Shown one piece after another: positions 53,413 through 64,000 of a DNA stretch of 64,000 nt (position 1 is its first letter; each line of letters opens with the position of its first letter). The position numbers and the translations under genes were made by a program. Source of the stretch: Macrophomina tecta. Its lineage: Eukaryota; Ascomycota; Dothideomycetes; Botryosphaeriales; Botryosphaeriaceae. The stretch is from NCBI GenBank assembly GCA_024180945.1, contig JAKSGN010000035.1, positions 1,984,001 through 2,048,000 of the forward strand, written 5' to 3'. The notes beneath the pieces are model-generated. The model did not search any database. It was not told the origin of the DNA and saw only the letters and a list, made by a program, of their open reading frames with translations.

Positions 53413-55311
53413 ATGATGTATCGCATAGACACCATCAAGTCCAGGGCGCGGCACACTGCCTGGAAGGCCTCTAAGAAGGGCGGAAACTGGAATCCGTAAG
53501 CATACTTACTTCTTCCCCTCCCCTGCAATCTCTGATGCATTGTAGGTGGGCTCGGAAGATCTCCCACACCGGCGACTCGCTTTACGACGAAGAGAACCCC
53601 CGCGAGTCCTCTGATACCCACCATTCGCGAGCCCACTCGGATACATGCGCCGCCGACGATGTCGAGCTGGAAACCAGGCAGAGGGGCCTAGGCCCTGTTC
53701 ATGCTGCAACAATGCCCCCGCCGTCGCGCGATTCCAACCAGCCACTTCACATTAATAACAACACCAACGCTGACGCCCACGACCTCTCGGATGCCTCTCT
53801 GACCCGGAGGAAGACCAACAAGACCGACAGCGAAGAGGAAGAAAAGAAGCCGGACTTTGAACGCCAGGCTAGTGCAAAGTCGCGCAAGAGGAAGCAGCCC
53901 GTCATCACTCCTTGGACTCAGTTTAAGCACGTTGTCTTTGGATCCTGGGTCAACATCCTCCTCCTCGCTGTCCCTGCCGGATTCGCTGTTAACTATGCTC
54001 ATTTGAACGGTATCGTTGTCTTCGTGGTCAACTTCATCGCCATCGTTCCCCTGGCTGGTATGCTCAGCTATGCTACCGAGGAGCTCGCAATGCACATTGG
54101 AGAAACCTTGGGAGGCTTACTGAATGCTTCTTTTGGGTAAGCGCTGCCCTGAAAGCAAGATGTTGGAAAATATCACTAACATGCACATCCAAGTAATGCG
54201 GTCGAATTGATCGTCGGTATTCAGGCCTTGGTTAAGAGGGAACTCGTTATTGTAAAGACGTCGCTGATTGGCAGCATGCTTTCCAACCTACTTCTGGTCA
54301 TGGGCATGTGCTTCTTCCTTGGAGGTGTCAGCCGCGTCGAACAGCACTTCAACGTCACCGTTGCCCAGACCAGCGCCAGTCTCCTCGCTCTTGCTGTGGC
54401 CAGTCTGATTATTCCCACCGTCTTCCGCATGTGGGTAGAACCTTCGGACGAGGTCTCTGACCTTGTCGATACCGATGCGCTTTCCCGCGGTACTTCGGTC
54501 ATCCTCCTCTTCGTCTACGGCTGTTACTTGCTTTTCCAGCTGAAGACCCACGTTGTCATGTACAATGAGCCAAGCAAGAAGGTCGAGAAGAGGACCAAAG
54601 AGGTCAAGCCCGGCGCGGCAAATCGTGGCGTCGCGGCCATTGGTGCCGGTGCAGCCGGCGCAGTTGGAGGAAAGATTCATGAAGACAACCTTCTGAGCAA
54701 GCAGGATGATGAAGATGACGATGATGAGGAAGAGGTCCCGGTCTTGACCGTCTTCGGGGCGCTGGTAGCGCTCGCCTGCTCCACCGTTTTGGTGGCTTTC
54801 TGTTCGGAATTCATGGTCGACAACATATCGTCTGTCGCTGGCAACGGGAAGGGTCTTTCGGAGACCTTCCTGGGCCTGATTCTGCTTCCCATCGTCGGCA
54901 ACGCTGCCGAGCACGCCACTGCTGTCACGGTTGCGATGAAGGACAAGATGGACCTTGCTATCGGCGTTGCTGTGGGTTCAAGCACGCAGATTGCGTTATT
55001 GGTGCTTCCTCTCGTCGTCCTTATTGGCTGGATCGTAAGTACACACCACCCACCTGCAAACTCACAGGTTACTGACTTTTCTAGATTGGTATTGATGAGA
55101 TGAACCTGTCTTTTGACGGCTTCCAAGTTGCAGTTCTGTAAGTTGTTCCCATTCTTCCTCTCTTTCACTGTCACTGACGTACACAAGGTTCGTGTCTGTT
55201 CTCCTCGTCAACTACCTGATTGGAGACGGCAAGTCCAACTGGTTGGAGGGAATGCTCTTGATGACCACCTACACGATCATCGCAGTCGCTGCCTTCGTTT
55301 ACCCGGATTGA
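53413..55311 (+). CDS. VCX1: Vacuolar Ca2+/H+ exchanger (VCX1/CAX type)
   Basis: Model: join(53413..53495,53546..54136,54194..55034,55085..55137,55188..55311), 563 aa. A hydrophilic N-terminus of about 130 residues precedes the first helix (FGSWVNILLLAVPAGFAVNY). The two CaCA alpha-repeats are visible: GETLGGLLNASFGNAVELIV in the first half and GLILLPIVGNAAEHATAVTV in the second. An acidic loop (KQDDEDDDDEEEVP) separates the halves, as in CAX proteins. The last helix ends YTIIAVAAFVYPD. It exports cytosolic Ca2+ into the vacuole in exchange for protons made by the V-ATPase, whose subunit D is encoded at 38-39 kb. The start at the first of two adjacent ATGs is the simplest; an earlier 5' exon cannot be excluded. 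Confidence 0.93.
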
Positions 55312-55921
55312 GTGGTTGGGTGGACGAACGAACATGACGGCCTACCACAGTTGAGAGACTTGGTATATCATTTGTTTTATGTGCCATAGATTGATTGAGC
55401 GTTCGGGGTTTGGTGTTAAGGACATGATGACATTCGATGCCTTGACCAGGACTGCAAAAGCGAGGTGATACCCAGCAACCCCGGGCTATTTTGTAATACG
55501 TTATTTTGTATCAGTACTAGCTTCACTTCTGCGCCTATACGTTTTTATGCCTTTTGAATGATACCTGGGCTTCTTTTATTGGAATAATGAGATTCGTCTT
55601 CGAGCTTCCATATCTAAGTTACCATCTGCTGCTACTCACTTAGCGCGTATGGTTTCTGTTTCACCGGGAAGTTTGACCTATTGCCTAGCCATCTTCCACT
55701 GCCTGTGGGGGCTAACATGCATTCCTTCTGATCTCTTCCCTTCCTGCAATTGTCGCAGCTCTTGCCTCTAGCAGTGCTTGCTCTCCCGCCGTACCTTCCA
55801 GAGGCTCCTTCTTCATAGCAGCTCAGGGTCCAGGACCCTGGCTATATAATCCTCCCCTCTTATGTGTTCCTCCTCTTCCTCTAATTCTACCGCCACTTTC
55901 CACCTTTCACCAAACAACACC
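55312..55921. other. Intergenic
   Basis: 0.6 kb between the tandem exchanger and SNF2 genes. An upstream in-frame ATG at 55862 could extend the SNF2 protein by 20 residues. No other feature. Confidence 0.6.
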
Positions 55922-58900
55922 ATGACAGACACGACAAAAGTCAAGGAGGAAGATGGGGAACCCGCATTTATCAAGCCATGGGACTCAGACGGCGAGGGCG
56001 CGAATTTTGACACACCGATCCTTCTCGATGATAATGACGACGTTGACGCCCAGCTCCCTGCCGAGACTCATCCCACTGCTGACGCTCCAAAAGTAAAAAC
56101 CCAAATAACCCCGCTCGCCTTCACTCCGAGCAGCAGGACAGAACGGCGCGGCAAAGAGCATTTTCGCCTGCTCCGCAAGCGTTTGCGAGAAGGCTTCAGC
56201 AACGAAGGCTACAGCCCTGGCCTTTCCAACAACGCACCTCAAGACCCTGGCCCTTCCCAACAGACTTTTTTCGATCAGGTTCAGACCGAGCATGAAGCGC
56301 CAATTGCAGAAGGCCAGTCTGATCTTGAAGAGGAGATGCGCGAGCTCTGGCGTGAGCAGGCGCAGAGTGACAGGCAACGACGGGCTAATCAAGAAGCGCG
56401 TCAGGAGGAAGAGGAGTACGAAAGTGAACTGAGTGAGTCGGACGACAATGCCCTCTTCGTCAACCCGGAGCCACGGCTCCGCAAAAGTCAGTGGCCACGT
56501 GGAGATCAGCTCAACGATCACGAGCAGGATATCTTCGACGTTGGCGAAGGCCCTTCGCGCCACAAGGAGATGGAAGACGAGATTAAAGAAATGGAAGCTG
56601 AAATCCGCACGGCTCTCGAGGAGAAGAGGACGCGAAAGCGGAAGGCCGGTGACTCCAAGAAGTGCGGTAAGAAAAGAGAGGGCAAGAAGAGTGCAAGGAG
56701 GAAAAGGAAGAGGGATGCACAGGAACCAGGTGATGTCCGACGCCAGGCACTTGGGGCAATGATGCCTACCGACGTCTTCCGTGATGCCGCCGCAACCCGG
56801 AACGCACCTGATCTGCCTGATATCAGGGAAACTCAGAAGCAAGCTGCACTGACAAAACTGCTTCAGTCAGTCCCACGGGAGAACAGGAAGCAGGCGATGG
56901 GTGATAAGAGAGAAATGATAGAGGCAAGCAAGGCATTCGCACCTCAGCCCGCTCGCCCGGATGGGGATGGTGGATGGAAGATCACGGGTATGGCGACTTC
57001 CCTGAAGAATTATCAAATGATTGGCGGTGGGTTCATGAGGAAACGAGAGAAAGATGATCAAAAGCCTCACGGGGGTATATGTGCTGATGTAAGCATACCT
57101 TTCCACTTGATGATAATTTTCGATCCTGTGCTGACCATCCATAGGCTATGGGTCTTGGCAAGACCGTAACTATGATTGCGAATATTGTGAACAGTCGACC
57201 GAAGAGGCCCATTCCCGAGGAGCCTAAGACCACGCTAATTGTACTACCGGCGAGTCTTGTGACCCAATGGGCAGACGAGCTCCAGCGACATGTCAATCCA
57301 AAGTTGAAGCTTAGGGTGCTGACTTACAGGGCGGGCAGTCGCCCGGAGATTAACGATGTGCCGGCCTTTCTCGCGAGGTTTGACGTTGTCTTAACGACTT
57401 ATTATGAGGTTCAAAGAAGCTATCCCAAGACTGTTGTTCCTCTAGATCGCCAGACGTCCGAGGAGAAGAGCGCCTGGTGGAAGGAGTTCTTCGAAACGCA
57501 TAAAGGCGACCTCCACAAGGTCGAGTGGAAGAGAGTGGTTCTGGACGAGGCGCAGCAGATCAAGAACTACCGGTCCAGAACCTCATTGGCATGCAGAGCT
57601 CTGAAAGGAAAGTACAGGTGGGCCCTATCAGGTACCCCGATCCTAAATAGCCCGCTGGAACTCTACCCCTACTTCAAATTCCTTGAAGTTCCTTGGACGG
57701 GTAGCTTCCGGATTTTCAAGGAGAACTACTACAAGACCGGGTCCCACGAGGAGCCTCTGGAGAGGCTAAGCCTCATGACCAGTCGATTCATGATACGCCG
57801 GACTCATAAAGATACGATGTTCGGAGCGCCCATCCTGAAGCTCCCGAAGGCCAGCGAACGCATCCATTGGGTCAAGTTCAACGACCTCGAACGCGGAATC
57901 TACGAGATCGTCCACCGGCGCATGGTAGAGCGAGTGAATAGTTTTGCGCAGGAGAATGCCTTGGAAAGGAACTATCGCAACGTGTTGGTCATGCTTCTGA
58001 GGCTTCGCCAGATGACAGGGAACATTCTCATGATCGAGGTGGTCATGAAGGATCTTCTGGAGCGCGAGGACCATGAGAAGATCCGTGAGCTGACCCAGAT
58101 CGAGGTGCCTCGCCACGACAGCCGGCGTGGGCAACTGATCGAGCTACGGAGGCTCCTGGCGGACCCGGTGGTCAGCGGCGACGCGGCTGATGAGCCAAAG
58201 GATGGGAATACTCCTGCTACGACGCGGTCGAGCGAGCCCCACAACAGGTTAAGGGATCTACCGGACGGCGATATCGACATTGGAGGGGCGCACGGGAGAA
58301 AATTCAACTTTGCCAAGTATCTGAAAGACCTGCGGACCGGCGAGAAATGGGAAGAACTGAGAGAACGTACACTCTGCGTCGTCTGTCACGAAAATCCGGA
58401 GGAGCCGTATGTTACAGCATGCTACCACATCTATTGCCGGGAGTGCCTGGAATTACACCAGCATGAGTGCGCTAAGGACGGAATGGACTACACCCGTTGC
58501 AGGCGCTGTCAGATCGAGTATACCTGGGCTCATCCATGCGATGAGTTCGAGCTCGACTCTATCATTTCTGATGCTGAGGATGCAGAAATCAACGCCACGG
58601 CCGCACCTGTCAACCGATGGCGCAAGAGAATGAAAAAGAATAAGGGCAAGCGTAGGAGGGGAGACGATGTGGAGATAACCAGAACTTGGATTGAGAGACA
58701 TGGTACGGTGCTGCCCTCCGCGAAGACTGTTGCAATCAAAGCCCAGATCCTCAACTGGCTCGAGGACGACCCGGCTTGCAAGATCCTGGTCTACACCCAG
58801 TTTATCTCTATGATTCAAATACTGAAGAAGATCTGTGACACGGAGGGATGGTCTAAGCAAGAGTACTCTGGCCGAATGAGCATCCAGGCACGCGACAAGG

Positions 58901-59334
58901 CGCTCGAGAATTTCAAGCGCAATAACGTGTCCATCCTGCTTGCCTCCCTCAAGTGTGGAGGATTGGGATTGAACCTGACCGAAGCCAAGCATGTCATATC
59001 TGTTGACCCCTGGTGGAACTGGGCCCTAGAGCAGCAGGCCTTCTGTCGCGTCTTCCGCATTGGACAGCAGGAGGAGACGTCGATGACTCGTTTTGTGGTT
59101 GAGGGCACCATCGACGAGAAGCTGATCGACATGCAGGACAGGAAGCAAGCAGAGATCGACCAGGTTATGGGCGACACCGGTCAGCTGAGGGAAAACCTTT
59201 CCATGAATGACATGATGCGCCTGTTCGGACAGGTCGGTGAGGATGGCGAGGGCCATCCGTTCATCATGGTGGAAGATAAGGACACGCTGCCGCGCTTCAA
59301 TGCGGACAGCGAGGATGAGGGTGACGAGGAGTGA
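55922..59334 (+). CDS. SNF2-family ATPase with embedded RING finger (Rad5/Rad16-like)
   Basis: Model: join(55922..57088,57145..59334), 1,118 aa. The start ATG has a good context (CACCATGACA). Residues 1-370 are acidic/basic low complexity with coiled-coil-like Glu/Lys stretches. The ATPase begins SLKNYQMIGGGFMRKRE; motif I AMGLGKT lies just after the intron. Motif II is VVLDEAQQIKN, motif III WALSGTPILNSPLELYP. A C3HC4 RING (CVVCHENPEEP, CYHIYCREC, CRRCQ) sits between the helicase lobes, as in Rad5, Rad16 and HLTF. Lobe 2 has LVYTQFISMIQIL, ASLKCGGLGLNLTEAKHVIS and QQAFCRVFRIGQQEE. Such proteins are DNA translocases and ubiquitin ligases in repair or silencing. The HIRAN domain of Rad5 is not evident, so Rad16-like or a fungus-specific relative is more likely. 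Confidence 0.88.
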
Positions 59335-60598
59335 GACGGATAGGTCCTTCGTGGTGGGACTGACAGCATCTGATATCCACCAAAATGACATTTCTGGCAG
59401 GGGAATATTACCCGATTAGGCAATTTGGCGACAGAAATTACGGGAGCGATTTGGAAAGCCAGCATTACATACTGATCCAGGAAAATACTCAGTAAGAAAT
59501 ATAATCATGTTACCTGAATATTCGTGCCTCAGTTTATGTGGAGTTGAAGCGGTCGTCTGGAGGCAAATGTGCATACAGGCACTGCACGAACGGTTACTTG
59601 TGGGCCATTGCATCAACTTCCCCCGCACACAAATCATCTGAGCCTCGTCGCGCGCGAGCCGAGAAGAATCTGAGGTTCGTGACTGTTCTTTCATGGGGAG
59701 GTGAAGCAGTCATCCGGACGAAAGAGTACTTGACCAAGGCGGACACTTGCGTCCGGATGACTGCTTCGACTCCGAGCGTAATATGAGCTCTGAGAATCCA
59801 GGTCGCACTCCGGAACGGCCCGAGCAAGGCAATGATGCGGATAAGAGCAGGCTAGTGACGACCATCAGCAAGGCCTCTCAAAGGACTGATAGGCTTTCTT
59901 GGCAGATGGTGGCGTACCAGCACGTCAGCGCTGTATGCAGAGAGGCCAGGATAACACTGATAACCGGGTCATGTAGTCAATGAATCAGTCCTCGGCGCGG
60001 TTTCGAGCTGCTTGTAAGCGCCCATGTATGGTCGTTGGAGGAGCGCGGAGGTCTCCGGAGCCTGAAATGGAAGGAAAGGAAGGCCTTGTGGTCCGTGATT
60101 CCGGCGCAACGAAGTCAATATACGAGTTGAACATGGCGTTGCACTAGGAGAGGCGCGGCGGGAGATGCACGTAGACTTATCTCTGACCTGGGGTATGGAG
60201 TTTGGGGGAGGCAGCATGATTGGTAAAAGATAACAGTTGAGTGGGCGCACCGATATCGCGCGCGGGGCGGCGGATCCTCAGGGCCTTCGCCCTCTGGACG
60301 CTGCAGGCCATTGCTGACAAAACTCCACCATTTCTTCCCGGCCCAATGCTGTAGTCATGTCCACAGCACCCTCGCAGCCCGCACTCAGTCTTCCTGTGCC
60401 CCGACACCGCGAGCCCCGGCGCCCGAGAAGCCCTAGACGAGCCCGAGCACCCCGCGCCAGCCCGACTGTCGGACCACCGCGCCCCGAGTGCGCCGCCACC
60501 GCCCTCCCCGTCCGTCCTCCATACCCACCTGCCGAGACTGTGCCTGCGCCTGAGCCTGCGCCTGAGCCCGAGCCTCCGCGAGCGCGCGATGCCCACCA
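59335..60598. other. Intergenic with a small inverted-repeat element
   Basis: 1.26 kb between the SNF2 gene and the Zn2Cys6 factor. It contains the element at 59540-59773 and the upstream ORF at 60357-60614, described separately. Confidence 0.6.
59540..59773. mobile_element. MITE-like element with degenerate terminal inverted repeats
   Basis: The left arm (from 59540) begins GGAGTTGAAGCGGTCGTCTG. The reverse complement of the right end (to 59773) begins GGAGTCGAAGCAGTCATCCG. Over 33 positions the arms agree at about 25, many of the differences being transitions. An internal copy at 59703-59720 is a perfect 18 nt inverted match to 59750-59767. The roughly 234 bp size with no coding capacity fits a non-autonomous DNA element, perhaps two nested copies. 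No clear target-site duplication was seen. Confidence 0.5.
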
Positions 60599-60614
60599 AT
60601 GGACTCCGGCCTGA
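60357..60614 (+). promoter_or_regulatory. Upstream ORF overlapping the Zn2Cys6 factor start
   Basis: An ATG at 60357 opens 85 codons (Pro/Arg/Glu-rich) that stop at 60614, beyond the main ATG at 60599 and in a different frame. If the leader begins upstream of 60357, initiation there would bypass the main start and lower translation of the regulator. Confidence 0.5.
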
Positions 60615-63602
60615 GTGTTGCCTCGTCTGAGGCCTCGCAACTGCCGCCGTCCCAGTCCCAGCCCGCCCACGACGATCAGCTCGGTGCTGGCAAGAATGCG
60701 CACCCGAAGGCCCGCGCCAGGAACAAGCGCAAGGATGCGCACGACGACCAGGTCAAGCGGCGCTGCGTGAGCACTGCCTGCATAGCCTGTCGCCGCCGGA
60801 AATCAAAGGCAAGCCTCCACCCTCCCAGCTGCGCCAGACCCCACAGCTGACCGTCTCGTCTCCAGTGCGACGGCAACACCCCGGCCTGCGCTGCATGCGC
60901 CTCCGTCTACAACACCGAATGCGTCTACGACCCGGGCTCCGACCACCGCCGCAAGGGCGTCTACAAGGAGGACATCGACCAGCTGAAGACCAAGAACTCC
61001 ACCCTCGAGACCCTGATCCAGGCCATTCTCAACTGGCCCGAAGACGAGGTCCCCGCCCTGGTCAGCCAGATCCGCACCTGCGAGAGTCTGGACAATGTCG
61101 CCGAGCAGATTATTCTAAGAGAGCAGGGCATGGACGACGACACGGATGAGATCCAGCCCTACTCCAACCCCGCTCCGCAAGGAGCTCCCACCTTCGAGAC
61201 GCAGCTCTCCGGCAAGATGGGCCAGCTGCGCCTAGAGGATGGGTCGCAGCGCTACATCGGAGGTACCTCCAACCTGATACACCTGGCTGAGGGAGTGGAG
61301 ACGGACGACGACTTCATGGCTGTCGCGAAGGCCGACCAGTACACCCAGCTGGAGGACCCCATCGTCTCGTGGACGAACGTCACCAAGGACCCGGAGCTGA
61401 TCACCCACCTGATCAACATGTACTTTGTCTGGCACTACGCTTTCTTCACCACCTTGTCCAAGAACCTATTCTACCGCGACTTCCTCCTTGGCAACCCCCC
61501 CGGGGAGAATGGGAGGAAATACTGCACCCCCCTGCTGGTCAACGCCATGCTCGCCCTGGGGTGCCACTTCACTTCATTACCCGGTGCCCGAGCCAGCCGG
61601 GACGACTCTACCACTGCTGGAGACCATTTCTTCAAGGAGGCCAAGCGGCTGATAATGGAGAATGACGAGCACGAGAAGCCGAGGATGACCACTGTCCAAG
61701 CCTTGGCGCTCATGTCAGTACGAGAAGCCGGCTGTGGGCGCGAGGCCAAGGGCTGGGTATACAGCGGGATGAGCTTTCGCATGGCTTGTGACCTGGGTCT
61801 CAACCTTGACTCGGGAGGCCTGTCATCCGGCCAAGGTGCTTTGGACGATGATGAGGAGGATGCGCGTCGGATTACGTTCTGGGGCTGCTTCCTGTTTGAT
61901 AAGTGAGTTCCCATGGTGTGGATTGGTGCGACTTGTCTATTTTTGTATCTCTGACATTGTTCAGGTGCTGGTCAAACTACCTAGGCCGTTTACCACAGCT
62001 CCCCACCAACATTATCACTGTCCCGAAGTTCGAAGTGTTTCCGAACGAGGACGCCGAAACATGGTGCGCCTATAACGATTCGGGTTTCAGCCAGGCCAAC
62101 GCGCAGCCGGCCAGGACCCGCGCGGTAGCGCGTCAAATCTCGAAGTTGTGCGAGATTAGCAACGATCTGATGAACTCCTTCTACAATCCGATCGACATGG
62201 ACAAGTCTAAAGGGAAGCAGCAGGAGCTCAAGAAATTGAGCGAGCTGCACCAGCGGCTTGAAACTTGGAGAAGAGATCTTCCAAAAGAACTGGAGCCGCG
62301 GGAAGGCGGTTTGCCGTCGATGCTCGTCATGCAGTAAGTCCCAAAGCATTGTGCTAGTTCTACCGAGGTTGCATTGCAATGCGGTCAAGCATGTTTCATA
62401 CCGTAACGCATCCACTGTTCATGCCTGAGCTTTGAGGCTCCAGTAAATGTCCTGGCACTGCAATGCTTTGCTGGCAAGGTTGGCCCTGCATGCGGATATT
62501 CACTGACGGTGCGATTAGCATGTTCTTCCAACTCCTCTACATCCACCTTTTCCGTCCCTTCCTCAAGTACAACCAAGCTACCTCCCCGCTACCACCTAAT
62601 GTTTCCCCTCGAAAGCTGTGTACTCAGGCAGCGCAATCAATATCGAAGCTACTCCGGCTATACAAGCGTTCACATGGCCTACGGCAGATTTGTAATATTG
62701 CAGTCTACATAGCTCATTCCGCCTGCACCATTCATCTCCTTAACCTTCCCGATAAGAATGCGCGCCGGGATATCATACACGGCGTTAAGCACCTCGAAGA
62801 GATTGCCGAAGGGTGGCTTTGTGCCCGCCGCACTCTCAGCATCCTTTCCATCCTCTGCCGCAAGTGGCGTGTCGATCTCCCCGAAGAAGCCGCAGCGGTT
62901 CTAGCTCGCACCGATGCCAAATTCGGAACCTACCATGGCGACACACTCTCACCGAAGGGCGCTGCCGCACAGTTACAGCCCACACAACCGCAACCAAGCT
63001 CGCTACCCCCTCTCATCCAAACATACGGCTACACTACTGCCGCCGTCCCTCCCAACACTGCTACCGCCCCACCAAACGCTGCGAACTACTCCGCAGCATC
63101 ATCCTCCCGCCGCGAATCCGACCAACGCTCCCACACCGGCCCCCCTCAATCCGCGGCAGACATGCAATACCCCCGCGTGCACCGCCAACCCTCCCAACAG
63201 CAGACCAACCCTAGCACTCCCGCAAATACCACTAGCACCAACGTCTCTGGCGGCAGCCCCTCCGATCTCTTCGGCGGCGTCGACGCCCTCCTGCGCGAGA
63301 GCCAGGACAACTGGTGGCTACGCGACCAGAGCCAGCTGGCGCTTGGCTTCGATAATTGGGGCATGAGTGCGGAGGAGATGGCGTATCTAAATCGCAGTCC
63401 CATTGCTACCACTGCGCCTGCGGCTGCGTCGGGCGAGGGACGGCAGTATGGGAATAGCGGGGCGACGGCGGGTGGGCAGGTTAGTTGTTTGAATGGGGTC
63501 AATGGCCCCGCGCCAGGGGTAAACGGTGGTGGTGGGGCCGGTACGATGGAGGGTGGGTATGGCGCAATGCATGTGTATAATGAGGATGAGTGGTATCAAT
63601 GA
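60599..63602 (+). CDS. Zn2Cys6 transcription factor (fungal-specific, NirA-like)
   Basis: Model: join(60599..60808,60866..61902,61965..62333,62519..63602), 899 aa. Residues about 58-85 form the binuclear zinc cluster: CIACRRRKSKC then CAACASVYNTEC, with basic residues KRRCVST before it. The first intron splits the cluster and uses a GC donor. A short coiled coil follows (KEDIDQLKTKNSTLETLIQA). The fungal_trans middle homology region covers about 210-400 (INMYFVWHYAFFTTLSKNLF, VRE-x-GCGREAKGWVYSGMS, RRITFWGCFLFDK) and continues through FFQLLYIHLFRPFLKYN. The C-terminus is Gln/Pro/Ser/Gly-rich and likely disordered activation sequence, ending YNEDEWYQ. Length and layout resemble proteins annotated as NirA-like, but a nitrate role cannot be read from the sequence. 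Confidence 0.87.
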
Positions 63603-64000
63603 TGAAGGCTTTTGTTATCCGTCTTCTGGCATTTGTTTCTTTCTTTCTTTTTTTTCTTTTTTTTTTTTGGCCCTTAGTGGCGGAAAATTGGATGCTGCAT
63701 TGATTTATGCGATATTGGCGTCGCGCGGATAGCAACGTGCTTGAGTTCACTGGGTAGCGTTCTGTCTTGTCAGCGGGTATCTGAGCCCGAGGGTGGTTGG
63801 GGGAGGGTTGGCGGTTGGGGGAGTTTTTTTTTTCGTGTGAATGTAGTTTTAGAACTGTTGTATCGTTACGGTGATGTAGAAAAGGAGAAACGAGGGCATG
63901 ATGAATGATACCAAACTTTTATGGGCCTCTTCTGTGGTTCTTGAGTATGTGATGTGAAATACCAGAACATGCCGATGTCGATTCCAAACACCTTTTTGAA
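63603..64000. other. 3' flank of the Zn2Cys6 gene
   Basis: Pyrimidine-rich stretch (TTTC units and T runs, about 63630-63668) directly after the stop, probably 3' UTR. No gene before the window ends. Confidence 0.6.

Noticed and set aside
1..64000. CRISPR arrays, operons or bacterial-type insertion sequences
   Set aside because: None seen; gene structure is eukaryotic throughout.

Overview
The window looks like nuclear DNA of a filamentous ascomycete (Pezizomycotina; a Dothideomycete is plausible, but the class cannot be fixed from sequence alone). Genes carry short spliceosomal introns, mostly 47-65 nt, with GT..AG ends and CTRAY-like branch sites. Both strands are used, there are no operons, and the gene set is that of a respiring mould: complex I ESSS subunit, Zn2Cys6 regulator, VCX-type antiporter and secondary-metabolism enzymes. 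I re-spliced the gene models by eye from reading frame, splice consensus and family motifs. Exon joins are given in each entry.

Region A (1-17 kb) is sparse and accessory in character. It holds an isocyanide synthase fused to a TauD-type dioxygenase (522-2539, minus), a phenol-hydroxylase-type FAD monooxygenase (4474-6326, plus), an isopenicillin-N-synthase-type 2OG-Fe(II) oxygenase (6564-7958, minus) and an SV2-like MFS transporter (11461-13395, minus). Together these look like a candidate isocyanide natural-product cluster. Between and beyond them lie a broken protein-kinase C-terminus, possible coding debris near 9.1-10.0 kb, and three small Cys-rich putative zinc-ribbon proteins that share one motif. 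The region ends at the complex I ESSS gene (16556-17144).

Region B (18-27 kb) has a secreted or membrane-anchored Cys-rich protein with one transmembrane helix, a 1,054-residue protein with a disordered N-terminus and a C-terminal alpha/beta hydrolase domain, and a sterol-desaturase-like membrane protein with an atypical histidine set.

Region C (26.6-49.3 kb) is a dense housekeeping block. It encodes ribosomal protein eL6, proteasome receptor Rpn13, DNA polymerase delta subunit Cdc27/POLD3, tubulin cofactor D, a U1A/U2B''-type snRNP protein, V-ATPase subunit D, splicing factor Syf1, a small conserved fungal protein and the DEAH helicase Prp22. Several pairs are divergent with short shared promoters (eL6/Rpn13, Cdc27/TBCD, Vma8/Syf1). 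Two of the genes need very small exons (7 and 11 nt).

Region D (50-64 kb) has an arrestin-like protein with unresolved ends, a vacuolar Ca2+/H+ exchanger, a SNF2 ATPase with an embedded RING finger, a small inverted-repeat element resembling a MITE, and a Zn2Cys6 transcription factor. The zinc cluster of that factor is split by a GC-AG intron, and its start codon is overlapped by an upstream ORF. No tRNA, rRNA, CRISPR or intact transposon was found.
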